Below, one piece after another: positions 1 through 18,672 of a stretch of DNA of 64,000 nt. The notes under the pieces were generated by a model. The model was not told where the DNA came from, ran no database searches, and saw only the letters and a program-made list of their open reading frames with translations. The position numbers and the translations under genes are program-made. Each line of letters begins with the position of its first letter. Position 1 is the first letter of the stretch. Source of the DNA: Pterobdella sp. o SKG-2022 (Eukaryota > Annelida > Clitellata > Hirudinida > Piscicolidae); assembly GCA_964035795.1 (NCBI GenBank), contig OZ038323.1, positions 10,100,291 through 10,164,290 on the forward strand. Reading direction: 5' to 3'.

Positions 1-341
1 CTATGTGAATAGATAGATATGCTCTAGACAAATAAACCTTATATTAAGAAACCTGTTTATGAGGTAAGGAATTGAGATCCGACAATACAGGCAAGCCATG
101 TAAGTCTTTGTGAGCATGTTGCTTGTGTAGCTGAAAAGCTTGGAAGCAGAAGGTGTTGTAATTGCATAGGTTACAGTACAGCTTTTTTATACTGTGGTGG
201 TTTCAAGTTGATTAAAAAGATCCTAATGGTTGGATGAATGTATGAGTTTTTAATGATTTTGAAGTAGATTTATACCCATGATTATGGAATACACTAAGAA
301 TTTTATATGAATAATTCAAAGTTACTTTTATAGCAAATTTT

Positions 342-1082
342 TTATTGTTTTAAGAATTTCAATAAAAACCTGAAATGGGTCTGTGATATTGTTAATGAGC
401 ATTCTGCACAGAGTAACTGGTGTACAGAGCTAAAACTGATTTTTTTGATGGTTTTTGATGAATCTGATAATTTTTGAGATAGTTTTTTTTTATTTTTTTT
501 ACTTGTTGACTTAAATGACTTTTTAGCTGGTTTTTTTAATAATTTACTTTTAGGTTTAGGTTGGATTTCTGTTTTAATTGGGCTTCTTTTAACTTTGACA
601 TTTGAACAAATGATTCTGTTTTCTACTTTTGTTCCAAGAAGTTTTCTACTCGGATATCTTGGTCTTGGTTTTTTTATTTCATTTTCATGTTTTCTAGAAT
701 CACTTTGTCGTTTTCTCAAATTTAATTCTCTTTTTGAATCAGTATTTTCTTTAAAAAAACAGTGTTTGATATAAATATCATTGTCTATGAATTTAATTCC
801 ATATTTATTGAGTAGTTTTCCACTCAATCTGATATCTTTTAACTTCACAAACAATTCTGGAACACTCCATCCTTTGTGAATCTTGAGGCTTTCGGCATGA
901 TAGAATTGATATTTTGCTTTGTTATATGATTTTACAGCTTTTGCGTAATCATCCAATTGATTCTTAGACAATCCGTTTTCTGTTTGGTTCCTTTTAATTG
1001 TTTCTTCATTTGCAACAGTTGTCTTAAAGCTCACACTTTTGTTTTGTTTTGTTTTTTTCTGTGTATGATTTTTGAATTTCAT
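342..1082 (-). CDS. Unknown lysine-rich basic protein (single exon)
   Basis: I do not recognise the family. The open frame encodes 246 residues from an ATG at 1082; the frame stays open further upstream but only from a TTG. The first half (about residues 35-110) has mixed composition with a WSVPELFVKLKDI segment and looks folded. The second half is very rich in Lys, Ser and Arg, with basic clusters such as KKNKKKL that look like nuclear or nucleolar localisation signals. No signal peptide or membrane segment is visible. It is head-to-head with SEC61A across about 670 bp. Uninterrupted length and composition favour a real gene in DNA this rich in stops, but 5' exons could be missing. Function is not assigned; a nuclear role is inference from charge only. 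Confidence 0.5.
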   Translation of the reverse strand: MKFKNHTQKKTKQNKSVSFKTTVANEETIKRNQTENGLSKNQLDDYAKAVKSYNKAKYQFYHAESLKIHKGWSVPELFVKLKDIRLSGKLLNKYGIKFIDNDIYIKHCFFKENTDSKRELNLRKRQSDSRKHENEIKKPRPRYPSRKLLGTKVENRIICSNVKVKRSPIKTEIQPKPKSKLLKKPAKKSFKSTSKKNKKKLSQKLSDSSKTIKKISFSSVHQLLCAECSLTISQTHFRFLLKFLKQ

Positions 1083-1754
1083 TATTTTAAAATCAATAGA
1101 AAAACAAATCAAAGTTTACTTTCTTTTCCATATTTGATGGATTTCCCGACGCCACTTTAAAATTTTGAATCAAATATGAAGTATTTCACTTTTAATAAAA
1201 CGAATGTTCAATTTTATTTGTTAATTAAACAGTCTTAATGCTCAATTTTTTAGCTGCGTTCGGCATATCGGTCTATTATAAGTGTATTATAGAACAGAAT
1301 TTTTTTTTTTTTTCATAAATTTTTTTTTATACAAAATCCACTTAAGTCTTCATTTGAAAGTGTTTTTCACAAATTTTATAATTTCATTTTTATTATGCTC
1401 ATACATAAAATTATTCAATTTTGTTATAATTATAAAAATTGAATCTACACTAATTTATTTGAGTTTATTTAAAAAACCAAAATGTTGTGTTAACTATGTA
1501 AATGAAGCAAAAAAATTTTCAAATTTTTAAGTGAAGCTGTTTTTTATTATTTTAATTTTTCAAAATAAATTAATGATCTGAATAGAAAATTTCAAAATCT
1601 AATTCTTATGAGAAATTAAAGAAATTGTTCATTCTGTCGCTCAATAATTTGTATACGTGTCGGAGCCTTTTCCTTTACGTACTTCATCCCTTAGTTGTTT
1701 CATGTCTTTTTGAGTCATTTTAAAATCAAATTTTAATCCGGCTCACTACCGAAA
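1083..1754. promoter_or_regulatory. Divergent intergenic region between the unknown gene and SEC61A
   Basis: This gap lies between two start codons pointing away from each other, so it must hold both promoters. It is AT-rich with long T runs. A less AT-rich patch around 1250-1275 and another around 1640-1690 stand out. I see no convincing TATA box. The assignment rests on gene orientation only. Confidence 0.45.
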
Positions 1755-4870
<3,116 letters not shown>

Positions 4871-5186
4871 GCTATTATTATCTCTCGATTTAAATTGATT
4901 CTTTGTGTGTATTTCATTGAAACCGTTTTTTTTTTATTAATTTAAATCATTTTAAATGTTTTTTTTCGAGTGCGAATGGTTTAAGGAGTAGTTGAAGGAC
5001 ATAGACTTGGGTTGCAAATTTATTTTCAGTTAACAATGTTTAATTTTATTTATCTTGTACAGTTCCGTGTGAGTTGATAGCATTTTTAATCATTGTTCTA
5101 GAGTCAAATACGATTTTATTTATGGTTCGATCGGATAAAACATTAATTTTCAATTGTCTATAACGTGTGTATGTACTCTGTTGACG

Positions 5187-5192
5187 AATAAA
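5187..5192 (+). terminator. Polyadenylation signal AATAAA of SEC61A
   Basis: AATAAA lies 317 bases after the SEC61A stop in an A-rich stretch. It is the first canonical hexamer after a T-rich 3' UTR. Use of the site is inferred. Confidence 0.55.
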
Positions 5193-5559
5193 AAAGTAAA
5201 TAAAAATAAAAAATATTCAGATTCTTAAATAAAATGGCGTGACTAGTGGGCGCGGGTACAAACATCAACTGCTTTTTCAAAGCCTTAAAACTATAACGAA
5301 AAATTACTATCAGCTCAAGAGAATAGTAAGCTGTTAAATATCAAGGTTGAAGTCAAACGAAAATCCATTCCTATATTTGTAATATTTCTTTTGAACCGTC
5401 GTCGTCAAATTTAAGCTGTTTTTATTTAGGCGTATAAAATGATCATAGTATAAATGCCTTAACAAAATAGTGGCTAAAAGTCTGATGACACGAAGCAAAA
5501 AACTGTATTGCTATGAATACTTATGATAGCCATTTAAGATTATGTGATTAATACAAGCA

Positions 5560-5700
5560 CGATAATTGAATTTTTTATTGAGACAAAGCTTTTCGAATAT
5601 TTTCATACCATCATTAAGTAACTAAGTTAGATACATGATGATGATAATATAGAAAATATATCGAAAAGCTTCGTCTCAATAAAAAATTCAAATATTATCG
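5560..5700. repeat. Hairpin-forming inverted repeat
   Basis: The left arm (about 5560-5605) and right arm (about 5651-5700) are near-perfect reverse complements around a spacer of about 45 bp. Each arm contains GAATTTTTTATTGAGAC followed by AAGCTTTTCGA. Size and structure fit a small fold-back element or MITE-like insertion. No coding capacity. Confidence 0.75.
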
Positions 5701-6253
5701 TTTTTTTTTTAATTCTTTGATCCAAAAGTAAATATTAAAATGAAAAAACTTTCAGGAGTTTATTTTATTGCTCGAAGCTTTTCGTAAGATGAACTTACAT
5801 TATCAAGTGGAGGTACAAATATATCGTGTTTTTATGATTCCCATTTTAAAGGCTAGTAATTCCCAATTTTTCACGTTAAAATAATAACGACTTATACTTG
5901 AAATTTTAATTTTAAAATTGTAGAAAAATTTAGATTTTGTGAATTTCTTTTTAAATAACTAATGTTATATAGAAGAAAAAATGAAAATTTTATTAAATTT
6001 TTTTGCTTAAAAGTGAGATTGAAATAATTTGTTTTTCAAATTATTAACGTTTGTATATTATATCGTGTAGATAAAATGTTTTTGCATGTAAAATAAATTG
6101 AAAAGTTTTGAAAAAAATATATATCTTGTTTCATTACAGTCAGCAATTGCAGTTTGATTATTTCAGTCAGAAACATTCAATATTCAACAACGAACTATTT
6201 ATAAGATTCAGTCTTCTTGTTTTTCAGATAGTCAATAAGTTTTTGTTTTAAAA
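5701..6253. other. AT-rich intergenic region upstream of the first EF-hand gene
   Basis: Nothing coding is visible. The last 100 bases before the ATG at 6254 should include the promoter and 5' UTR of the EF-hand gene. Confidence 0.4.
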
Positions 6254-7011
6254 ATGCTTCTCAGTCAAGAGTTACAAAGGCTTTTTGAAAAGCTAGATAG
6301 GTCGAAAACTGGTTATGTTAAATTTCAGGATGTCTACAAAGGTCTTGTTAATGAATATGGCTACAAATGTCCTGCGAGAAATGTTAAGGTAACATTTACA
6401 AGTATTTGTATGTAAAAATTTTAATTTTTCTAAACCTTCAGATTTGCGTCAATGAAAACGACTTACCTAAAGATTTGGAAATGGATTTTCACCGTTTTCT
6501 TGCATACATGGAGACAAAAGTACCCGAAATACATTGGTATATACATTGCGATAAATTTCGTTTTATATTCAATTTTTTTTCCATAACTTTAAAATTCATT
6601 ATCGACAGCATTGCGCTCATGAGGAGAACTTTGGAAGGGTATGACAGTGAAAATAAAGGCGTATTGAGTAAAGAAGATTTTGAATTTGCAGTAAAGATAA
6701 TACAAAAACTTGTTGATGTATTGAACGTTATAACATTTTTATTATATATCTAAACTTGCTAATATTTCAGTCTTCAGACACCCTGCAGGATGAAAAAGCT
6801 CTAGAGGCCGTTAAAAATTTGTCTACTAAGGTATTTTCTATAATTATGCCAAAAAAATATAACATATCATAACACATTTGTATTTTAGCCATATTTTATA
6901 AGTTGGTTTATTTTTTTGGCTTTTTTTAAATCTAAAAAATCCCATCAGGATGCTAAAATAAACGTTGAGAGTTTCTTGACAGAATTTTGGAAGAAATACT
7001 TAGAAAGATGA
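6254..7011 (+). CDS. Degenerate four-EF-hand calmodulin-like protein
   Basis: Five exons (6254-6388, 6442-6536, 6609-6717, 6771-6830, 6949-7011) give 153 aa, the length of calmodulin. It has the calmodulin layout, but the Ca-binding loops are eroded. The first loop reads DRSKTGYVKFQD (Asp instead of Glu at position 12). The third reads DSENKGVLSKED. The second and fourth hands have no usable loop. The first two intron positions and phases (phase 0 after the first helix-loop-helix, phase 2 after the second) match those of the next two genes, so it is a diverged paralogue. It is tandem with, and 276 bp upstream of, 7288-8794. Calcium binding is probably weak or lost; any regulatory role is inference. 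Confidence 0.8.
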
Positions 7012-7287
7012 AAAAAAATTTGATTTTTCCACAAGAACTCTCGTTTCAGTTGTTTATTAGTTAAAATATTTGGATCAAAAAGAAATTAAATATGCTATAT
7101 ATAGAAAATTTAAAAATGGAAATTTTTTGTTGTTAATAGCACTTGTTGAAATCCTTTCATATAAATCTCAACTTCTATCAGTCACATTAAAAGTAAACTA
7201 AACTTCAAGTTGACGTAATTAAAAAGAAATAAACAAAAAAATCGAAAATCATTTTGGATATTTTTTAAGTCAAAACTAAGAACAAGC

Positions 7288-8794
7288 ATGGCGAACGAAA
7301 AAGATTACGCCGAAATATTCAAATTAGCCGACAAGAATAATGACGGTGTGTTGACTTATGAAGAGCTTGTAAATCAAATGGAGCTGATGGGTTATAAGGG
7401 GGATACTGAGAATTTCAAGGTTTCAACGCTCCTGTTGTTATATTAATCTTGTTATATTACTCCTGTTATTTTTTTTATATTACTCTTGTTATTATATTTC
7501 TCTTGCTGTTATATTACTCTTGTTATATTGTTATTCTACTCTTGTTATATTGTTATTCTACTCTTGTTATATTACTCATATTAGGTCATATTACTTCTGT
7601 TATATTATGTTTACCTACTAGTAGCTCTTGTTTGTTGGGTAAGGAGCATTATCTGAACAAACTTGGTAAATAGTGTTTCATGATGGATAACTCATTTTTG
7701 ATTTCGAAAATCATAATAAATTAAATGTTTTTAAAATCAAAAAAATTTTTTAAACGTGTTGAAGGCAACCTACCTAAGAAAAAAGTGCATCTTTCATTTA
7801 TTTTTCGAATTTAAAAAATTTCTTTCAACGGTTAATCAATCGCTGAAAACTATCAGACGATGTTCGAGGCCTCCCGTCAGAAGGGCGAACTGCGTTTCAA
7901 TGAGTTCATGGAAGCCATGAAAAATGCGCCACCTATCGTCCACAAGTGACACTTCAATAAATTCATAGCTAAATATTCAAAGAAATAAATTAAATTTTTA
8001 CTAAAAATATTGAAATTTTGTTTTTTTAACCTTGTAAATAAGTTTCAATGCGCTAAAACTAATTGCATACAAAACTCATACCCACAATACCACAAAAAAT
8101 ATCAAAATGATGACGTTTTCTTTACCGAAATCCATCAAAACATAAAAACACACACAAACACTGCAGGGTAGCAATGTTGAGAAAGATCTTCATCTCCCTA
8201 GACGTCAGTGGTAAAGGAAGCCTGGCCCGAAAGGTTTCATAATCCTACTTCCATGCGTGCCATTTCAATCTTTAAATTTTTTCATTTGAATTATTTGAAA
8301 CTATGCTCTTATACCAATTCACACTTGCACCCATGATACCACCAACAGGAGATAGGAAAGGCCTTAAAGAATATGGGACAAAGTTTCAATAAGAGTGACA
8401 TCAACAACCTCATGAGCTTGGTCGACAAGGTTGGCAACAATTCTTTGTTTTGATAATACCCCTATATGACAGTGTTGGAGTTTAAAACGGTTAGTATCAT
8501 AATCCAAGAGTTGAAATTTTTAGAGACATCTTAATGTACTTGTAAATTATAGTTAAAATTTATTTTCCTAAAATTTATGGGTGGGTTTTGAATTTAAAAG
8601 AAAAACGTGCGCTCTTTATTGTATAAAAGATCTAAAAAATAATAACGAACTGAAAAAATAAAAATGATAAAACAATAATAAAAATAATGACAAGATGATG
8701 TTTATCGTGACAGAACCACAACGACAGGATAGAATTGGAGGAATTTGTGCAAGCGTTCATGAACTTCAGAGACAGTAATATTAAATACTTTTAA
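7288..8794 (+). CDS. Four-EF-hand calmodulin-like calcium-binding protein
   Basis: Five exons (7288-7419, 7857-7945, 8167-8233, 8349-8429, 8714-8794) encode 149 aa, exactly calmodulin length. EF1 is canonical (DKNNDGVLTYEE). EF2 is degenerate, with no Asp at loop position 1. EF3 (DVSGKGSLARKE) and EF4 (DKNHNDRIELEE) are canonical. The exon 2 border matters: read through, AAG TGA ends the frame, but AA|gtgaca is a donor that joins in frame (phase 2) to 8167, adding the second EF lobe. The paralogue on the other strand has the same junction. The first intron is 437 bp with T-rich repeats. It is likely a calcium sensor or buffer; the partner is unknown. It is convergent with 9250-10792. Confidence 0.85.
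7436..7612 (+). repeat. Imperfect tandem repeat in intron 1 of the EF-hand gene
   Basis: Repeated blocks of TTGTTATATTACTC and TTGTTATTCTACTC, period roughly 12-25 bp, fill the start of the intron. It lacks stops in one frame by chance and is not coding. Confidence 0.7.
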
Positions 8795-9249
8795 TATCAT
8801 AATAGCAATATAATCTTTTGATTTCATAATAAAAAAGATAATAACGATAAATAAAAAAAAAGCAGCAATAATATTTAAAATCATTCAAAAACAATAAAAA
8901 TCACGACTGCATCAAGTAGGTAAGATTTGCTGGAATGTATTAAATGGCTGTGTGAATGATGCATAGCTTATGAAATGAAATTATTCAGCGATATTTAATC
9001 TATATTTTTTTAGTTTATAGATTCCATTTGACTCTAGCTTTGACTCCTTAAGCATCAAAACATCCAAATATCACAAAAAAAATTTTGTAACGAAACGCTT
9101 TTAAATGCTAAAGAAACAGCTTTATTAGGGTAGAAAAAACACAACTAACATTAAATGACAGTATTTGATAGAAACTTCAAAAATGGCTTTAAACGTTGAA
9201 ACCTCACAGAATAAACTATGCGTTGAAGCCGAGCTGCAATTTGGTTTTA
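8795..9249. other. Convergent intergenic region between the two EF-hand genes
   Basis: AT-rich, with both 3' ends facing it. No ORF with family support; nothing else recognised. Confidence 0.4.
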
Positions 9250-10792
9250 TCATCCCTTCAATTGAATAAAGCACTTTATGAATTCTTCCAGGTCTATTGT
9301 GTCCGAGCCATCCTGATGATTTGTATCATAAAATCAATAATAATTATATCAACAATAATATCAATAATGATGATATCAATAACGATATAGAGATGTAAAC
9401 GTATGTATTGTAATAAGATTCGTTCATTTTTCTTAATAAACAGTTTTGTTTAATATATCTCAGCATAAAATGTTATCCTCATAAACAAAAACCCCCAAAA
9501 ATGCTTTTAGAGTAGCGCTCTTTTTATCATCCTCAACTCATCGAAAATTGTAGTATCATTATCATCCCCACCTTATCAAAAATAGACATAAGGATGGCCG
9601 TGTCTTCATCATTGAACCTGTCACCCAAGGTTTCTGTGGCATTCTGCAGTTCCTTTTTGTCCAGTTGTCCACTGCCGTCTTTGTCGAAGCGAGAGAACAA
9701 CCTTCTCATGAGAGCAGTTCTGTCGGTTGTCATGATTATCGCCATTATTTAGGCAATGTTTGGCGTATGTTTCCATGCTAGCGTGTGTCGTTTGTGATAA
9801 AATACAATGTTGTTCGTCGGTTCTTATTCGAATACGATCATAGCAAAGATATGAAACACTATTCTATAGCGATATAAAGTGAGTATTTAGTGGTGATTGG
9901 TATGAATTCTTGTTTGAACATCATCATTAAAGACTTATTGCTTCCATGGACAATGCATTCAGATATAAAACTTGGACGATTTATGAAAACGGTTTATATG
10001 GATTTATAGATATTTATAAATAATTAAATATTAATTTTTTTTCTGTTTTTTTCAATACCTTTTTCCGAACATTGTTTTGGTTTAATTTATTCAATGGTCT
10101 AGATTATGGACGGTGAAAAAATAATACGGAAAATGCTCTAATAGCAAGATAATGTAAATAAACAGTAAAAATAAGATAATATTAGTGATTTAGGAAAATT
10201 AAATAAACTAATCAGCAATTTATATAGCGTTTTATAGGATCGTTAAATAGCGCTTAGAAAAGAAATGCTTAGACATTAAAAGATATTGTAAAACAAGTTG
10301 TAAAAGAGAATTTAATGAAAATTTTCAGAATAGTAATTAAACTTACAATAAAAGTAATAATAGATAGAATAAAAACAATTGTGTTAACCTATGGACGAAA
10401 GGAGGGGCTTTAAACATGCATGATGAGAACTCTTCAAAGTCCAGTTTGTGGTCACCATCTTTGTCCACCATTTGGAAGTAAGCCTGCGTGTATAACACTT
10501 GTAACGTACCCTAGTTAGTTTCATTAAGTTTGAAAAGTGTAAAATCTGATATTGTGCAAAAAATGTTTTAAATGCACTTAGAGTTAGATTTTATTGCATT
10601 TATATTTAAATAAAAACTAATTAACAGAAACAAAAGCGTGAGAAAGTGTTGAATGGTGACCTTCAAAGATTCTTCATTGCCCTTATATCCCAAATCTCTC
10701 ATTTCTTTCACAAGTTCATCCGATGTCAGTTCGCCACTTTTATCTTTGTCCGCTAAGTCAAAAATCTCTTGAAAATCTTTTTTCGTAAACAT
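9250..10792 (-). CDS. Four-EF-hand calmodulin-like protein with four canonical loops
   Basis: Four exons on the minus strand (10661-10792, 10389-10483, 9572-9719, 9250-9312) encode 145 aa. All four loops are canonical: DKDKSGELTSDE, DKDGDHKLDFEE, DKDGSGQLDKKE and DKDGSDTIDLEE. Exon 1 is 132 nt, the same as in 7288-8794. Exon 3 is 148 nt, the exact sum of exons 3 and 4 of that gene (67+81), so one intron was lost or gained. The junction after EF2 is phase 2 (AG|A, Arg). An ATG at 9745 upstream of exon 3 is in frame but belongs to the intron. It should be a functional Ca sensor by loop chemistry. It is the convergent partner of the + strand copy, 455 bp apart. Confidence 0.86.
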
Positions 10793-11336
10793 TTTGTTTA
10801 TGCAAAGAAATTTAATTATATAATTTATTTATTCTTTTTGTGAATTTGTTTAATACTTTCGGTTTCAATGGAAATGTTGTCGGTCACAAAAACTTTCATA
10901 CGAATATATACACAATTGCACATAGCTAGCTGATTTAGGCAGCAGAATAAATTGGCACAAAATCTGTGAAATAGTTTAGATTCTGATAGTTTTGAGTGAT
11001 GATAATTTTTCGCTTTAAATTTATTATGAAAAATATGCGATTCTTAAACTTTAATTAAAGCTAAATTATTCAATTTAATTTTAAAATTAAAATCGAATTC
11101 AAGCATTAAGACCGAAAAAATTCTTTCGAAGCAAGTTCGATTTTTCTAAAACAGAGAAAAATTTGGAATGAATGTATGAATTATTGTAAAAATAAGGATA
11201 ACCCGAACTTTTATGTTACAGGAACTAATGATGTAAAGAAGTTCCAAATAGCATAAAGTTGTTTTAAATTGGACCAATCATAGGCTTTGAAAAATTTTAG
11301 TTTTTTTTTCTTGAAAATATTCATGTATCATAATGT
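10793..11336. other. AT-rich region upstream of the minus-strand EF-hand gene
   Basis: Holds the presumed promoter of the gene starting at 10792. No further gene or structured repeat seen. Confidence 0.4.
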
Positions 11337-11573
11337 TTAAATATTCACGCATTGTACAAAAAGCTTTGCTAGCTGATAAATGTTAGCTTTTTTTTTCATA
11401 AAATTTCTCAAACTTTCAGCACTTTCACAATTTTTTTGGAGTTCTATGATTAGTTCATAAACTATAGGCTCTCTATTCAATACTTTTTGCCTGATCGCGA
11501 AGTGCCTGTCTAATGATGACATAATATTCGTCTGACACCTATTTAGCATTGGACCGCTGTGATGTAGGGTCAT
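11337..11573 (-). CDS. Small unknown ORF (78 aa)
   Basis: The frame from the ATG at 11573 to the stop at 11337 reads as a soluble, mostly helical peptide. Its middle part (residues about 20-65, containing RQKVLNREPIVYELIIELQK) has a balanced, coding-like composition unlike the surrounding AT-rich DNA. A stop lies just upstream of the ATG in the same frame, though an AG directly before the ATG could also be a splice acceptor. No family recognised and no neighbour relation. It could be a single-exon microprotein, a last exon or a chance frame. Confidence 0.35.
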   Translation of the reverse strand: MTLHHSGPMLNRCQTNIMSSLDRHFAIRQKVLNREPIVYELIIELQKNCESAESLRNFMKKKANIYQLAKLFVQCVNI

Positions 11574-12077
11574 CTTATGCTATATTCAATTAATATCGGT
11601 GAATTCTAAACCGCAATTCGCACAACAAATACTTTTTAGAATTTATTTGATTTTTGAAATAATTCAAGTTGAAAGAAAAATCTTTTTTTTTCAATTTAAT
11701 AATGGTGAATCTCCAAAACTTCACATGATTTTATGCAACAATTCCCCTATATGAAGTTGAATAGAAAAAAAAGTTACTCCAATAATAAAACGTAATTTGA
11801 GATTCGACAATCGCTAATAAACTAGAAATACTAAAATTAACCAAGTGACATGGCTACTCTTGCTTTCCTTGGGTTCACAAATAATATTTAAGCTTCTAAC
11901 TAAGTCTCTGAGAAACAACTTGAAGTAATAACAATAAATGATCTTTGAATCACCGTGAATATGAGTTTAAAAAATTCATATAAAATTGCCTTAAAAATAA
12001 TTCATTTGAAATTTATTTCATGCTTTTACCTACCTAATCTCCATATATACAGACAACTGAATTTAAAAATATTTACA
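11574..12077. other. AT-rich intergenic region downstream of NAMPT
   Basis: Contains the NAMPT 3' UTR on the minus strand. Nothing else recognised. Confidence 0.4.
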
Positions 12078-17131
<5,054 letters not shown>

Positions 17132-17609
17132 TAGAATTTTCAACTAAAAGTTTGAATTAGTTTTTATATTGTAGAATGATAATTTTAAAACATAAATATG
17201 CAATGAAGATGAATAAAATTATAAAACTCCATTTTAGAACTAAAAATTGTTGTCCTAATTGGAATTAACCTTCCAAAAAAAAAATCAGAAAACTAACTTT
17301 TTTGAATTATTTTGTTATTTATTTATCAAAACCAAGATAAAATTCAAAACTTTAAGGGAGGCGACAATGTTACCTATATAGGTAAACTTAAACTTAACCA
17401 AAACTTAGTCAAAAATTAATTCAAAAACTGATATTTTCCAAAATGACTTATTTCAATGATAAGGTCAATTTTATTTTATAAAAGTTATACTTTGATCTTT
17501 AATGCTTATTTTGGTAATCGAGCGATAATAAATAGAAAAACATTCTCCTTGTGAATTTATAAACTGATTAATTAACTCAAAGGGCTAGTTGTTTTATGAT
17601 TTAAAAAAA
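17132..17609. promoter_or_regulatory. Bidirectional promoter region, NAMPT / TIMM8
   Basis: The two start codons face away from each other 478 bp apart. Both 5' UTRs and promoters must fit here. AT-rich; no obvious TATA box or CpG cluster. Confidence 0.5.
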
Positions 17610-17923
17610 ATGGAAGAAAACAAAGATCTTGAAATGCAAAAGTTTCTAATGCTCGAGCAGCAAAAAGCTTTGATCCATCAACAGTTACACAGGTTACATT
17701 TCAGAAACCTTTATTAGAAAATGAAAAGTTCACTTATTTAATTTTTGAATCGTTATTTAGGTTTACAGACACGTGCTGGGACTCTTGTATGAGCAAGCCA
17801 AAAGACAAGATGGATTATAAAAGCGAGTCTTGTATCAGTAATTGTGTCGAACGTTATATTGACACCACTCTTCTCGTAGCTAACCGCTTTCAACAACTTC
17901 TTCAAAAGTCCATGCACCAATAG
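17610..17923 (+). CDS. TIMM8: Mitochondrial import inner membrane translocase subunit Tim8
   Basis: Small Tim chaperone of the mitochondrial intermembrane space; with Tim13 it carries hydrophobic inner-membrane precursors. Two exons (17610-17692, 17761-17923) encode 81 aa, typical for the family. The twin CX3C motif is complete: CWDSC and CISNC, 18 residues apart by position. The signature NCVERYIDTTLLVANRFQQ after the second pair matches Tim8 (VNCVERFIDT) better than Tim9, Tim10 or Tim13. The N-terminal helix is rich in Gln and Glu. The intron is 68 bp, phase 2. It is divergent from NAMPT and convergent with the P4-ATPase. Confidence 0.94.
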
Positions 17924-18672
17924 AGTTATATGATTAAATTAATTTAGGAAAAATTTGTATGACGAATGCAATGCTTGCATCTTTTGTATCTTGAGAATTT
18001 TTTCCACAAAACATTTATTCGTAGTTTTCATTTAGTTATTTACTTCGAAATTTATTTTTCAAATTGAATATAAATCAGTTAAATTTTTAGTAAAAATAAG
18101 TTAACAATAATGACAATAAGATTGCTCTTGAGTTCATCAGGTGAAATTAAAAAAATATGTGGTAGTAAATGCTGTCTTATTTTTGGTTTAAAAGCTGTAA
18201 ATCAAATTTCCTGTAAGTTTAAAATATACAAAAAAGAAAAATTAATGTAAAAAAATAAATATTAAAAAAATCGTTGAAACACCGCAAATGGAATGTGGAC
18301 ACAAAATCATAATGGAAATGCAGTAATTGTCCTAGGTATTAAAGGATTTTGAGATCTTTAAACGGATTCCTTAGAAATCTTCACACAAATATTTTGTGCA
18401 TTAAATACATATTAAAATTCAACCAAGAATTCCTTGGTTGGTAAGGCATGGTTTTAATTAATTATACACAAATTTTACATTGGAATATTGTGTAGAAAAA
18501 CTGTTAGATCATTAGAATTTCCCCTAGTATGCTTTCGTTAAAACAAGGTTTAAAAAGGAAATAAATTAGAATATGCTGATAAAACATAACGCAAAAAGCA
18601 GATTTTTGAGAAGAGTAAAATAACTTAGATTCTCTTTTGATGATGGTCTGAAGAGGTATCATTCAGCAAAAT
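17924..18672. other. Convergent 3' flanks of TIMM8 and the P4-ATPase
   Basis: AT-rich, no ORF of note. It should hold both 3' UTRs. Confidence 0.4.

Noticed and set aside
7288..7949. Two-EF-hand protein ending at the TGA at 7947
   Set aside because: The stop lies in an intron; the GT donor at 7946 joins in phase to 8167, and the minus-strand paralogue has the same junction.
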